Shown here: positions 34,589-43,563 of the stretch, piece after piece
Layout of the letters: each line of letters opens with the position of its first letter
Numbering within the stretch: position 1 is the stretch's first letter
Assembly (NCBI GenBank): GCA_964531645.1
Contig: CAZHEF010000005.1
Span: 1-64,000 of the forward strand
Direction of reading: 5' to 3'
From: JBBIMS01 sp964531645
Lineage (GTDB): Bacteria > Acidobacteriota > Aminicenantia > JBFLYD01 > JBBIMS01
DNA length: 64,000 nucleotides
Program-made: the position numbers and the translations under genes
Notes under the pieces: model-generated
Told to the model about the DNA's origin: nothing
Database searches by the model: none
The model's input: only the letters and a program-made list of their open reading frames with translations

Positions 34589-35374
34589 ATGTTTCTGACA
34601 GATTCTCATGCCCATCTCCTTGACCCTTCCTTTGAAAATGACCTGGAAAAGGTTATGGAGAGAGCCAAAATTTCCAATATAGGGTATATAAATAACTGTA
34701 TTGACCCATTAGATAATAATGAGGTAGAAAAAGGTTTAAAACTTATAGAGAAATATGAGAGCGTTTTCCTCACTGCTGGGGTTCATCCCTTTGATGCAAA
34801 AAACCGGAGTGAAAACGAAGATATTGAAAAAATCCTGTTGAATTTTTCACCCGAAAGATTAATTGCAATTGGAGAAACAGGCATTGATCCCACTTATGAT
34901 GTTTCAATTGAAATCCAGAAAAATGTCTTTAGAAAACAGATAGAAATTGCTGAAGAAAAGAATTTACCTATTGTTATTCACTGCAGACATTCTTTTCAAG
35001 AGATCTTAGACATTTTAAAGGAAGAAAAATTCATTATTGGCGGTGAACTTCACGCATTTTCAGGGACCTGGAATGAAGCTGAGAAATTTTTAGATATAGG
35101 TTTTTACATCTCATTTTCTGGAGTCTTGACCTATTCCAAAAAAGCTAAGGATGTTGCTACAAAAACTCCTTTCGATAGAATTCTTGTTGAGACTGACTCC
35201 CCATATCTTGCTCCTCTACCCTATAGAGGGCAGAGGAATGAACCCTCTTATATAATAAGAACCATTGAAGAGCTTTCTCGATTGAAAGGATGTCCCATCG
35301 AGAAAATTGCTGAGATAACAACAAATAATTTCATTTCTCTATTTTTAAATAAAACAGAGCAAAAATGGAACTAA
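34589..35374 (+). CDS. tatD: TatD family metal-dependent deoxyribonuclease
   Basis: 261 residues of the amidohydrolase (TIM barrel) superfamily. Metal ligands are visible in DSHAHLLDP (His-x-His), GETGIDP (Glu), VIHCRHSF (His), HAFSGTWNEA (His) and VETDSPYLAP (Asp). The family acts as 3'-5' DNase in repair and DNA degradation. It starts 9 nt after fabH and overlaps the prenyl synthase gene by 10 nt. Confidence 0.9.
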   Translation: MFLTDSHAHLLDPSFENDLEKVMERAKISNIGYINNCIDPLDNNEVEKGLKLIEKYESVFLTAGVHPFDAKNRSENEDIEKILLNFSPERLIAIGETGIDPTYDVSIEIQKNVFRKQIEIAEEKNLPIVIHCRHSFQEILDILKEEKFIIGGELHAFSGTWNEAEKFLDIGFYISFSGVLTYSKKAKDVATKTPFDRILVETDSPYLAPLPYRGQRNEPSYIIRTIEELSRLKGCPIEKIAEITTNNFISLFLNKTEQKWN

Positions 35375-36336
35375 AAGAAATTTACAAGCCCATAAATAAA
35401 GAATTAGAGGAGGTGGAATCTCTTATTTTCAAAATAGCAGAAAATTCACCATCTCTTAGTGAAGAGCTTAGAACAATTTTTTCCGCAAAAGGGAAAAAGA
35501 TAAGACCGGCAGTCCTTCTTATTATTGCAAAGCATTATGGGGTAGAAGGAGAAGTTCCTATATCATTAGCAGTTGCAATCGAGCTTCTTCACACTGCGAG
35601 TCTCATCCATGATGACCTAGTCGATAATGCTACTTTAAGAAGAGGAAAACCATCCTTTCACAAGTTCTGGGGCTCTGATTTGACAGTTCTTCTTGGTGAT
35701 TATCTCTATATAGAGGCTGTTCATCTCGTTCTTAAAAGTGCAGATCCATATATTATAAACGCCCTTTCAAAATCGGCATCAAAAATGGTTGAAGGAGAAA
35801 TAGAAGAAATAAAAAAAAGAGGGAATATTAACTTGAAAATGAAAGAATATTTCTCCATTCTTGAAAAGAAAACAGCTTCCCTTTTCTCTGCTTCTGCAGA
35901 GATTGGAGGGCTACTGGGAAATGCTTCGGAGGCCGAGTTAAAAGCTCTCAAAGATTTTGGAAATAGCATTGGTATTTCTTTTCAACTTATAGATGATCTT
36001 TTAGACATAATCTCCACTGAAGATGAGCTGGGAAAGCCAACTCTCTCTGATTTAAAAGAAAAAAAGCCAACTCTACCCCTTTTATATCTTCTTCGAAAAA
36101 ATGAGAGCAATGTAAGGGACAAAGTTGGATGGGTCTTTGAAGACGGAGATTTTATAAGAGTTAAGAAGGAAGAAATAGTAGAGCTTGTTTTAAACAATGG
36201 AGCAAAAGACTTTACCTTGAGAAAAGCAAAACAATTTACAAAAAAAGCAATCGAATCTCTAAGAATTTTGAAACCATCTCCCTTCGTTGATTCCTTGAAA
36301 AACCTTGCAGATTACATCGTTTCAAGGAGGTTGTGA
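35365..36336 (+). CDS. Polyprenyl diphosphate synthase (trans, long-chain)
   Basis: 323 residues, matching the IspB/HepT-type trans-prenyltransferases that make the quinone side chain or another long prenyl chain. The first Asp-rich motif is LIHDDLVDNATLRRGKPSFH and the second is FQLIDDLLDI. GKKIRPAVLLI lies near the N terminus. The residues before the first Asp motif (LLHTAS) are fairly small, suggesting a medium or long product; exact chain length cannot be read from the sequence. Overlapping tatD and following fabH, it appears to be in one operon. Confidence 0.9.
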   Translation: MELKEIYKPINKELEEVESLIFKIAENSPSLSEELRTIFSAKGKKIRPAVLLIIAKHYGVEGEVPISLAVAIELLHTASLIHDDLVDNATLRRGKPSFHKFWGSDLTVLLGDYLYIEAVHLVLKSADPYIINALSKSASKMVEGEIEEIKKRGNINLKMKEYFSILEKKTASLFSASAEIGGLLGNASEAELKALKDFGNSIGISFQLIDDLLDIISTEDELGKPTLSDLKEKKPTLPLLYLLRKNESNVRDKVGWVFEDGDFIRVKKEEIVELVLNNGAKDFTLRKAKQFTKKAIESLRILKPSPFVDSLKNLADYIVSRRL

Positions 36337-36342
36337 ACCGGT

Positions 36343-36555
36343 TTGAAAATTACAATAAAAAAAGGGGATACGAATAGCTTTAAAGAGGATGCAATTGTAA
36401 ATACAACCAATGATAAACTCTGGATAGGAGGAAGGTTTGCTGGAGCAATAGAAAGAGTCGGAGGACAGAAGATAGAAAGGAGGGGGGTTCCAAGGGGTTT
36501 AATTCCTATTTTCAATAAAAACACTTTTGAAAAATTTAAAAGAGTTTCAAGGTAA
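36343..36555 (+). pseudogene. Truncated macro-domain (ADP-ribose-binding) fragment
   Basis: 70 codons from TTG 36343. The first about 45 residues match the start of a macro domain (MKITIKKGDTNSF, then DAIVNTTNDKLWIGGRFAGAI, then ERVGGQKIE), where normal members have VNAAN...LGGGGGVDGAI and continue for another 100 residues. Here the Gly-rich loop is altered and the protein stops soon after. It is therefore a truncated remnant or a highly reduced derivative. It abuts the CYTH gene by 2 nt. Confidence 0.6.
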
Positions 36556-36557
36556 GA

Positions 36558-37091
36558 ATGGGTAAAATCGAGAAAGAAATAAAATTAAAAATTAATTCTA
36601 TAAGAAAGGTTTTGAAAAAAATTGTTGGATCCGGCTTTCATCTTCTTAGAAGAAGATACTTTGAAGACAACTTCCTTTTTGATTTTGAAAATAAAAAACT
36701 CCTTTCAAATGGATGCATTTTAAGGCTGAGAATTCTTAAAGGAAAGGGTGTCCTGACCTACAAAGAGCCATTTTCTATCCCCTCATTAGCAAAGGTAAGA
36801 AAGGAGATTGAAACAGATGTTGAGGATCCTTCAGCAGTATTCGGAATACTCAAAAACCTTGGTTTAAATGTCATTTTTAGGTATCAGAAATACCGGCGGA
36901 TTTATAGAAAGGGAAATTTAATCCTTTCGATTGACGAAACTCCCGTAGGTAATTTCATTGAACTTGAAGGCTCTGAAGAGGATATTATAACCGAGGCAGA
37001 AAACTTGGGTTTTTCCATATCTGATTTTATAAGAGAGAGCTATATGGAAATCTTTCTCAGAGAGAAAGGTGGGAATATGGTTTTTAAATAG
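36558..37091 (+). CDS. CYTH-domain protein (class IV adenylate cyclase/triphosphatase fold)
   Basis: 177 residues. The ExExK motif is EKEIKLK (residues 4-10). Basic phosphate-binding strands follow in LRLRILKGKGVLTYKEP and YQKYRRIYRKGNLILSIDE, then an acidic metal-binding ELEG (FIELEGSEED), the usual CYTH arrangement. Members hydrolyse or cyclise triphosphate substrates; the specificity here is unknown. It begins 2 nt after the macro-domain fragment and ends 6 nt before convergent rpoZ. Confidence 0.88.
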   Translation: MGKIEKEIKLKINSIRKVLKKIVGSGFHLLRRRYFEDNFLFDFENKKLLSNGCILRLRILKGKGVLTYKEPFSIPSLAKVRKEIETDVEDPSAVFGILKNLGLNVIFRYQKYRRIYRKGNLILSIDETPVGNFIELEGSEEDIITEAENLGFSISDFIRESYMEIFLREKGGNMVFK

Positions 37092-37097
37092 GGGTGA

Positions 37098-37301
37098 TTA
37101 CTGAATGTTCTGTAATACCTCTTCTTTTTCAATTAATTTTACATTTAACTTTCCCTTTTCCAGCTCTTCTTTTGCAATTTTCAGGGGATGTTTCTCCTTT
37201 GTTCTTATCAAAGGCTTCGAACCTCTCAGGAGTTCCTTGGCTCGTTTTGAGATGACAAGAACCTGCCTAAACTTGCTTTCCAAGCCATTATACCCTTTCA
37301 C
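37098..37301 (-). CDS. rpoZ: RNA polymerase omega subunit
   Basis: 67 residues. The omega signature is clear: SKFRQVLVISKRAKELLRG followed by KPLIRTKEKHPLKIAKEELEKGK. I place the start at GTG 37301 (minus), 7 nt after AGGAGG, giving MKGYNGLESKF; a longer frame reaching 37349 adds a non-conserved leader and would enclose the ribosome binding site. Omega assists RNA polymerase assembly. Here it is a lone minus-strand gene between two plus-strand genes, not linked to gmk as in many bacteria. Confidence 0.85.
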   Translation of the reverse strand: MKGYNGLESKFRQVLVISKRAKELLRGSKPLIRTKEKHPLKIAKEELEKGKLNVKLIEKEEVLQNIQ

Positions 37302-37364
37302 TTTCAAGCCTCCTAATTGTTTTATAACAAAAATTCGGAGAAAGGTCAATAGGTAAGGGCTACC

Positions 37365-38042
37365 ATGGAAGATTGGGAATCAATAAACTTTGAGAAATTG
37401 ACAGAGGGAGAGTTAGTAACTATTCTCAGAAAACCATGGATTCCTAAGGATTTCTTCTATAATCTCCTCAGCAGAAAAGATTTAATGAAATTCTACTCTG
37501 TTCAGAAAGAAATAGTAAATCATTCCTGTTGCCCTCAAGACATTTCTCTGAACATTCTACCAGTTTTACTTCCTTCAGATCTTCTAAGGGTTGCAAAAAA
37601 TATGAGGATTTCACCCTTCCTTAGAAGACAGGCTGAAACAATTTTTCTTCAGAAATGGAGCAAAATACCACTCGGAGAAAAGATTTCCCATGCGAGGAGA
37701 GCTACTCCATTTATTCTCAAGAATCTAAAATCTGAGCAGAATCGAATGGTACTCAAAGCCATCCTTGAAAACCCTTCTCTTACAGAAGAGATACTACTTG
37801 AACTGATAAATTCTCCACAAATATCAATTAATGCAATATTAGAAATTTTTAATTCTCCCTGGAGGAACAGATATAGAATAAAATTCGCCATCGCAAGACG
37901 CCCTGAAACGCCTGTTCAACATGTTCTACAAATACTTCCAGAATTGTACAAAAAAGACCTTTTGACTCTTCTGAATGAGCCAATTCCTTCTTTGATAAAA
38001 AATAAAATTCTGGAAATCATAGAGGAGGAGAGCTTAAAATGA
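37365..38042 (+). CDS. Alpha-helical repeat protein, uncharacterised
   Basis: 225 residues with no signal peptide, cysteine pair at HSCCPQ, and helical pairs separated by Pro (NPSLTEEILLELINSP, RPETPVQHVLQILPE) that resemble leucine-rich-variant/HEAT-like or DUF2336-type repeats. I cannot name the function. Its stop overlaps the start of the hydroxyacid dehydrogenase (ATGA), so they are likely coexpressed. Confidence 0.6.
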   Translation: MEDWESINFEKLTEGELVTILRKPWIPKDFFYNLLSRKDLMKFYSVQKEIVNHSCCPQDISLNILPVLLPSDLLRVAKNMRISPFLRRQAETIFLQKWSKIPLGEKISHARRATPFILKNLKSEQNRMVLKAILENPSLTEEILLELINSPQISINAILEIFNSPWRNRYRIKFAIARRPETPVQHVLQILPELYKKDLLTLLNEPIPSLIKNKILEIIEEESLK

Positions 38043-39031
38043 ATTTCAAAGTTCTTTTAACAAGAAAAATTCTTCATGAAGTTATGGAATATTTATCCTC
38101 TCATGTTGAACTCGAAATTGGAACTGATGATATAATGGACAGAAATGTTCTATTGAGTAAAATTAAAGATAAGAATGGCCTAATTTCCATGCTTGATGAC
38201 AAGATTGACGAGGAGGTCATTGATTCAGCTCCCAAATTAAAGGTAATTTCCAATTATGCGGTGGGTTACAATAATATAAATGTTGAATACGCCATCTCTA
38301 AGGGGATATTTATAACAAACACGCCAGGAGTCCTGACTGAAACCACTGCAGACCTTACATGGGCTTTAATACTTTCAACATGTAGATTGATTCCTCAGGC
38401 TGATAGTTTTGTTAGAAAGGGTGCGTTCAAAGGATGGGGTCCCCTACTCTTTCTTGGGAAGGATATTTATGGAAAAACTCTCGGAATCATTGGTCTTGGA
38501 AGGATTGGAAAAAGCGTGGCAAGAAGAGCTATCGGATTCAATATGAAAGTCCTTTACTGGGACAAGATAAAGCTAAAAAGAGAAGAGGAAAAGGAGTTGA
38601 AAGTGGAATTTAGAGAGCTCGATTACCTTTTGAGAGAATCTGATATTGTTTCCATCCATCTTCCGCTGACTTCTGAGACCTATCATCTCTTGACCAGGGA
38701 AAGGCTGTTACTGATGAAAAAAGATTCTGTTCTTATAAATACAGCAAGGGGTCCTATTATCGACGAAAAAACCCTTGCCGAGCTTCTTGAGCAGGAAAAA
38801 ATATGGGGAGCTGGGTTTGATGTTTACGAAAATGAGCCCAAGATTGATGAAAGGCTGTTAAATCATCCAAGAGTTGTTTCACTTCCTCATATTGGCTCAG
38901 CAAGTTATGAAACAAGAAAAAAGATGGGGATAATGGCAGTAGATGGTCTTCTTAAAGGATTGGAAGGAGAGGTTCCTGAAAACCTTGTTGATGAATGGAA
39001 GAAGGAATTGAAAAGGAAAGGATTAATTTAA
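38039..39031 (+). CDS. D-2-hydroxyacid dehydrogenase (glyoxylate reductase-like)
   Basis: 330 residues. NAD(P)-binding motif LGIIGLGRIGKSVARRA at about residues 147-163. Catalytic Arg in NTARGPIIDE, then the Glu region YENEPKIDERLL and His in PHIGSASYETR follow the GyaR/phosphoglycerate-dehydrogenase subfamily order. ISNYAVGYNNINVEYA fits glyoxylate/hydroxypyruvate reductases. The physiological substrate is not certain. It overlaps the upstream helical-repeat gene by 4 nt. Confidence 0.9.
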   Translation: MNFKVLLTRKILHEVMEYLSSHVELEIGTDDIMDRNVLLSKIKDKNGLISMLDDKIDEEVIDSAPKLKVISNYAVGYNNINVEYAISKGIFITNTPGVLTETTADLTWALILSTCRLIPQADSFVRKGAFKGWGPLLFLGKDIYGKTLGIIGLGRIGKSVARRAIGFNMKVLYWDKIKLKREEEKELKVEFRELDYLLRESDIVSIHLPLTSETYHLLTRERLLLMKKDSVLINTARGPIIDEKTLAELLEQEKIWGAGFDVYENEPKIDERLLNHPRVVSLPHIGSASYETRKKMGIMAVDGLLKGLEGEVPENLVDEWKKELKRKGLI

Positions 39032-39105
39032 AGAAAAAAAGACATTTGTCCTCTCCTGAATACAGTGTCAAAAATAGAAATGCTCATCAATAAAGAAAAT
39101 TCATC

Positions 39106-39121
39106 TGGCATATATTTTGAT
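39106..39121 (+). promoter_or_regulatory. Sigma-54-like promoter element upstream of the FecR gene
   Basis: TGGCATATATTTTGAT aligns with the sigma-54 consensus (TGGCAC, then TTGC at correct -24/-12 spacing). GG of the -24 box and TTG of the -12 box are matched, but the key C of -12 GC is A. It lies 26 nt before the ATG, a fitting distance. A giant sigma-54 activator is encoded 10 kb upstream. Tentative. Confidence 0.35.
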
Positions 39122-39147
39122 ACAATTTTTAATGAAAGGAGGTAGCC

Positions 39148-40971
39148 ATGAGAATAAAAGTCATGGCATTAATGATAGTAGCCAGTTTGGTAAATCTCTA
39201 TGCGGTTGATTCTACAATAGGAAGAATCAGTCATCTTAAAGGAGAAGTTTACATACAGAGAGGCGCGGAGCTTGGTTTTGAGTCAGCTACAATAAACTTC
39301 CCTGTTACAGAAGGAGACAGGATTGCAACCTCTGATGGGATGGCTGAGATTTACATTGGAAATTCCAATTATCTTCGACTTAATCGGGGCACGAAAGTTG
39401 ATGTCCTTTCTCTTTCAGACAGAAGAGAGGAAACTGTTCTTAGACTCTGGGCTGGAAATTTATATCTCAGTGTTAATAAACTTTACAGGGAGAGGGATAT
39501 TGAAGTTCAAACCGATGAAGTAACTATTTATATCCTGCAACCAGGTTTATACAGGATAAACTCCTATGAAATAAATTCTGCAGAAATCTTTGTAATAAAA
39601 GGAGCTGTTGAAGTTCAGGGTATAAATGGGAATGCTCTTGTAAGGAGTAACCAGAGCCTTTCCTGGGAAAACGGAGAGATAAAAGGTGTTCGCACCTTCT
39701 ATTCTTCTAACTTCGATGAATTTGACGATTTCAATGAGTCAAGAGAATCTTTAACCAAGAGGACAAGGGTTCAGAGATACCTTCCATCAGAGCTTTACGA
39801 CTACGAATGGGAATTAACCTATTACGGAAGATGGCACTATCTAAGTCCTTACGGATGGGTCTGGGTTCCTCCTTATGTATTTACAGGATGGAGACCATAT
39901 TGCTGGGGTAGATGGGTATGGTATTCCTGGGGATGGACATGGGTTCCCTACGAACCATGGGGATGGGTTACGTTCCACTTTGGAAGATGGCACTGGCATT
40001 TCTCCCTTGGATGGTATTGGGTTCCTACAAATGTTTGGGGTCCTGCTTGGGTCCATTGGACATGGGGAGATTACTGGGTTGGATGGTGTCCCATTGATAT
40101 TTACAATCGGCCTGTGATTATAATAAATAACTACTGGGTTACCCATTATCACAATCGTGCTCCCGCTAATTCCTCTTCTTTTGTCTTTATAAGAAAAGAA
40201 CAGTTAATGGCACACGATGTGAGAAGGGCTGTTCTTGAAAAAGAAAAAATCTCACGACTTGGAACAGTTCCTATTTTCAAATCTCAGCCTGATTTAAAAC
40301 CATCTTCTATCTCCCCTGTTGTTGAATCTTACAAAGGAAAGATAATGCTGAAGAATCAGAGTCCTGTTCTTAATGAAGAGAATATTTCCCCAAAAGCTGT
40401 TTCAAGGGGCAGAATTAGAGGAGAAACCTCATTTACTTCGGAAGAGAGAGGCTCAGTTACTTCAAGGTCAAGGATCGAGAGGAATTATGAGTCAGAAAAT
40501 AGAGGAGAATTTGTAAAACCAAAAGAGGAAGAAGGAAGGAATAACGATAGGATTTACAAAAGAGAGGGAAGACAGATAAGGTCATCCCCCTCATATGAAA
40601 AAGGAATAACTCAAGAAGATTTCAGAAGCATAGAAAGAAGGGAAAGATCGGAGTCATTTTACTATAGAGAAGAACCTGAAAGTAGCAGGGAAATAAGAAG
40701 CATTCCCCGCCAGGAAAGCTCTTTCTCACGAGAATTCTCTCCATTTTTCAAAAGAGAAAGTTCACCACGACCATCTTCTAATGAGGAGAGGAGATCCTCT
40801 TCAATAAAAGATGTGTTTAAGCCATTTTCAGGAGGGAGCGGTTCCAGTTCGTCCCGATCATCAGGCTCCTCAGGAGGAGCTGTTTTCAAAGCCCCATCTC
40901 CTCCAAGCCAAGGTCATGGTTCTTCCAGCTCCTCTTCTGGTGGCAAGGTTGTCAAAAGAAAGGGTGACTGA
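39148..40971 (+). CDS. Exported FecR-domain protein with Trp-rich DUF6600 region
   Basis: 607 residues, signal peptide 1-20. A FecR-like domain covers about 23-165 (RISHLKGEVYIQRG...EGDRIATSDGMAEI). Residues about 215-325 are extremely Trp-rich, roughly 23 Trp in about 105 residues in repeating GWVWVP, GRWHW and WGWTWVP units, the DUF6600 pattern. The rest (about 350-607) is a long Arg/Glu/Ser-rich disordered tail ending in Ser/Gly runs and a basic KVVKRKGD. It is probably periplasmic or surface-associated, binding an unknown ligand. AAAGGAGG precedes the ATG, a sigma-54-like element lies upstream and a strong terminator follows. Confidence 0.8.
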   Translation: MRIKVMALMIVASLVNLYAVDSTIGRISHLKGEVYIQRGAELGFESATINFPVTEGDRIATSDGMAEIYIGNSNYLRLNRGTKVDVLSLSDRREETVLRLWAGNLYLSVNKLYRERDIEVQTDEVTIYILQPGLYRINSYEINSAEIFVIKGAVEVQGINGNALVRSNQSLSWENGEIKGVRTFYSSNFDEFDDFNESRESLTKRTRVQRYLPSELYDYEWELTYYGRWHYLSPYGWVWVPPYVFTGWRPYCWGRWVWYSWGWTWVPYEPWGWVTFHFGRWHWHFSLGWYWVPTNVWGPAWVHWTWGDYWVGWCPIDIYNRPVIIINNYWVTHYHNRAPANSSSFVFIRKEQLMAHDVRRAVLEKEKISRLGTVPIFKSQPDLKPSSISPVVESYKGKIMLKNQSPVLNEENISPKAVSRGRIRGETSFTSEERGSVTSRSRIERNYESENRGEFVKPKEEEGRNNDRIYKREGRQIRSSPSYEKGITQEDFRSIERRERSESFYYREEPESSREIRSIPRQESSFSREFSPFFKRESSPRPSSNEERRSSSIKDVFKPFSGGSGSSSSRSSGSSGGAVFKAPSPPSQGHGSSSSSSGGKVVKRKGD

Positions 40972-41009
40972 AGCGGGTCAATCTCATTAATAGTTTAATT
41001 TAAGATAGA

Positions 41010-41052
41010 AAAGGGAGGGCAGTTAGAAAACCGTCCTCCCTTTAGGTTTTTT
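41010..41052 (+). terminator. Rho-independent terminator after the FecR gene
   Basis: AAAGGGAGG (41010-41018) pairs with CCTCCCTTT (41035-41043), extended by a G-U and a C-G pair. AGG and a six-T run (41047-41052) follow. It separates the FecR gene from the downstream PBP1A gene. Confidence 0.8.
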
Positions 41053-41090
41053 CTCCTTTTTATCCTCCTTATCATTTGCTATAATTTTTT

Positions 41091-43403
41091 ATGGTTTTTA
41101 TAAAAAGATTTATATACATTCTTCTCTTTCTCATTGCAGTTCTTGTAGGAGTATTAGTAGGTCTCCTTCTCGTATATCAAAGGAATCTTCCCAAGATATC
41201 AGAACTTGAGGATTATTCCCCTTCCATAATGAGCATTGTCTATGATTGTAATGGGAATATTATAGGAGAATTCTCTATTGAGAAGAGAATTCCCATTAAT
41301 TACAATGACATTCCTCCTCATCTTCGATACGCTATTATAACTGCAGAGGATAGGTCCTTTGAGAAGCACTGGGGGATAGATTTATGGGGGATTTTGAGAG
41401 CTTTGAAAACAAACATATTTTCAGGATGGGGGAGGGAAGGAGCCAGCACTATTACTCAGCAACTTGCAAGAATGGTCTTTATAAAATCAACCAAAGGGGT
41501 TTACGAGAAAACAATTAGAAGGAAGATAAAGGAATGGCTTCTCTCATTTCAAATAGAGAAAAATCTCACCAAAGAACAAATTTTCACTCTTTACGCCAAC
41601 CTTCACTATTTCGGGCACGGAGCTTATGGAGTTGAAGCTGCCTCCCTTCTCTATTTTGGCAAGAGAGCAAAAGATCTTACATTGAGTGAAGCTGCTTTGA
41701 TTGCTGCTCTACCCCGCTCCCCATCAAAATATTCTCCCTATTTAAATCCCAAAAATGCTGTGATAAGAAGGAACTACATTTTAGACATGATGGCTCAGGA
41801 AGAATACATAAAAAAAGAGGAAGCGGAGAAAGCAAAGAGAGAGCCTGTAACTCTTCAGCCTCTCCATAGTTCTGATGAAAATATGGGATACATAATGGAG
41901 GAAATAAGGAAATATGTTGAGCAGAAATTTGGCACACCGAATCTATACCAGAATGGTTTGAAGATTTACACAACTTTTGACATGAATCTTCAGAGAGTGG
42001 CTCAGAGTACTCTCAAGGAGGGACTGAGAAAGGTTGACAAAAGAAGGGGATGGAGAGGCGCGAAAGATAATATTTTGAAAGAGGAGAAAGTAAATCTTAA
42101 AACCTATGAACTTGAAAAATGGCCCAAATACTCTTTAAAAGAGGGAAAAATTTATGATGCCATTGTCCTTGAGGTATTAAAGGAATCCGCTACTGTCCGA
42201 ATCAAAGAATATGAAGGGATTATAACCCAGGAAGATGTAAAATGGACAGGAAGGAAAAACCTTTCAACCATTCTCAAAAGAGGGGATGTGATTGAAGTAA
42301 AAATTGATAAAATTGATTATGAAAAAAAGACATTTCATGCCTATCTGGAGCAAGAGCCAGAGCTCCAAGGAGCTGTTCTTGGCATAAATGCTAAAACAGG
42401 AGAGATAAAGGTTATGGTTGGTGGATACTCCTTTAGTGAATCTCAATTTAACAGGGCTGTCCAGGCAAAAAGGCAAACAGGTTCTGCAATAAAACCTTTA
42501 ATATATTCTTTAGCAATAGAATCAGGATTGACCTCATCATCACAATTTATTGATGAACCATATTTTTATTTTGATAAATGGATCAACAAGCTCTGGGCAC
42601 CTCAAAATTTTGACCAAAAATACAGAGGTCTTGTCACTCTCAGAAGAGGGCTTGAGGAGTCGATAAACATTGTAACTGCAAAGCTTGTCGAAACTTTAAC
42701 TCCTGAAAGAGTTGTCCAGCATATTAAAAAGTTTGGTGTTACCACTGATTTAAAACCCTATATGAGCATTTCTCTCGGAGCTTTTGAGATCCCTCTCATT
42801 GAACTTCTATCAGCTTACAGTGTTTTCCCAAACCAAGGAATGAGGATGAAGCCTTATTTCATTATTAGAATAGAAGATAGGGAAGGGAATCTTCTTGAAG
42901 AAAACAGAAGGGAAGTCTACGAAGTTCTTTCACCATCTGTGGCATACATAATGACAAATTTAATGAAGGGGGTTGTTTTGAGGGGGACAGCAGTAAGGGC
43001 AAGTTCTCTAAAAAGACCTCTTGCAGGAAAGACGGGAACATGCGATGAGTATACTGATGCCTGGTTTATAGGATTTGACCCATCATTTGTTCTCGGTGTA
43101 TGGGTTGGTCATGATATAAAAAGAAGCATTGGTCCTAATGAAACAGGAGCAAGAGCAGCATTACCCATATGGATGGAGATTATGAAAGAATATTTGAAGG
43201 ACAAACCAGTGGAGGATTTTCCAGTCCCACCTGATATTGTTTTTACAAAGGTCGATAGGATGACAGGGCTTCTTGCTACTCCATTCTGCTCCCACATAAT
43301 AGAAGAAGCTTTCATTGCTGGGACTGAACCAACGAGGTACTGTTCTGAGGAAGAACACTTTAAAGTCCATGATTATTACGGTAAAGAGACTCCTCACGAG
43401 TAA
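41091..43403 (+). CDS. Class A penicillin-binding protein 1A
   Basis: Bifunctional peptidoglycan glycosyltransferase/transpeptidase, 770 residues. One N-terminal membrane anchor (about 5-25). The GT51 domain has the catalytic Glu in TAEDRSFEKHWG and the GREGASTITQQLARM block. An OB-like insert (about 320-430) precedes the transpeptidase, with Ser-x-x-Lys in TGSAIKPL (Ser about 465), and KTGT at about 646. The C terminus is short. Start ATG 41091 has no strong ribosome binding site. It follows the FecR terminator, so it probably has its own promoter (TTGCTATAATTT precedes the ATG). Confidence 0.93.
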   Translation: MVFIKRFIYILLFLIAVLVGVLVGLLLVYQRNLPKISELEDYSPSIMSIVYDCNGNIIGEFSIEKRIPINYNDIPPHLRYAIITAEDRSFEKHWGIDLWGILRALKTNIFSGWGREGASTITQQLARMVFIKSTKGVYEKTIRRKIKEWLLSFQIEKNLTKEQIFTLYANLHYFGHGAYGVEAASLLYFGKRAKDLTLSEAALIAALPRSPSKYSPYLNPKNAVIRRNYILDMMAQEEYIKKEEAEKAKREPVTLQPLHSSDENMGYIMEEIRKYVEQKFGTPNLYQNGLKIYTTFDMNLQRVAQSTLKEGLRKVDKRRGWRGAKDNILKEEKVNLKTYELEKWPKYSLKEGKIYDAIVLEVLKESATVRIKEYEGIITQEDVKWTGRKNLSTILKRGDVIEVKIDKIDYEKKTFHAYLEQEPELQGAVLGINAKTGEIKVMVGGYSFSESQFNRAVQAKRQTGSAIKPLIYSLAIESGLTSSSQFIDEPYFYFDKWINKLWAPQNFDQKYRGLVTLRRGLEESINIVTAKLVETLTPERVVQHIKKFGVTTDLKPYMSISLGAFEIPLIELLSAYSVFPNQGMRMKPYFIIRIEDREGNLLEENRREVYEVLSPSVAYIMTNLMKGVVLRGTAVRASSLKRPLAGKTGTCDEYTDAWFIGFDPSFVLGVWVGHDIKRSIGPNETGARAALPIWMEIMKEYLKDKPVEDFPVPPDIVFTKVDRMTGLLATPFCSHIIEEAFIAGTEPTRYCSEEEHFKVHDYYGKETPHE

Positions 43404-43563
43404 ACTAAATAAAAATTCAAAATTCAAAAGGCAAAATGAAAAATTAAGCAAAGAGCAGAAAGCAAATAACTTATAGCTACAGGCTTCAGGCTGCAAATTT
43501 TGGAGTTAACATTTATTTGATATCCACCCGTATCTCTTATAAACAAATTTTGCGTTTTCCCAT
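43404..43563. repeat. Low-complexity spacer between convergent PBP1A and uvrA
   Basis: Contains near-tandem AATTCAAAATTC units, GGCAAAATGAAAAATTAAGC and a CAGGCTTCAGGCTGC duplication. The same style of text recurs, inverted, at 61.5 kb. No terminator or gene is visible. Confidence 0.5.

Noticed and set aside
39841..40152. Frames of 60-103 codons overlapping the Trp-rich region
   Set aside because: The repeated TGG-rich sequence creates long open antisense and shifted frames; only the FecR frame has a signal peptide and a Shine-Dalgarno.
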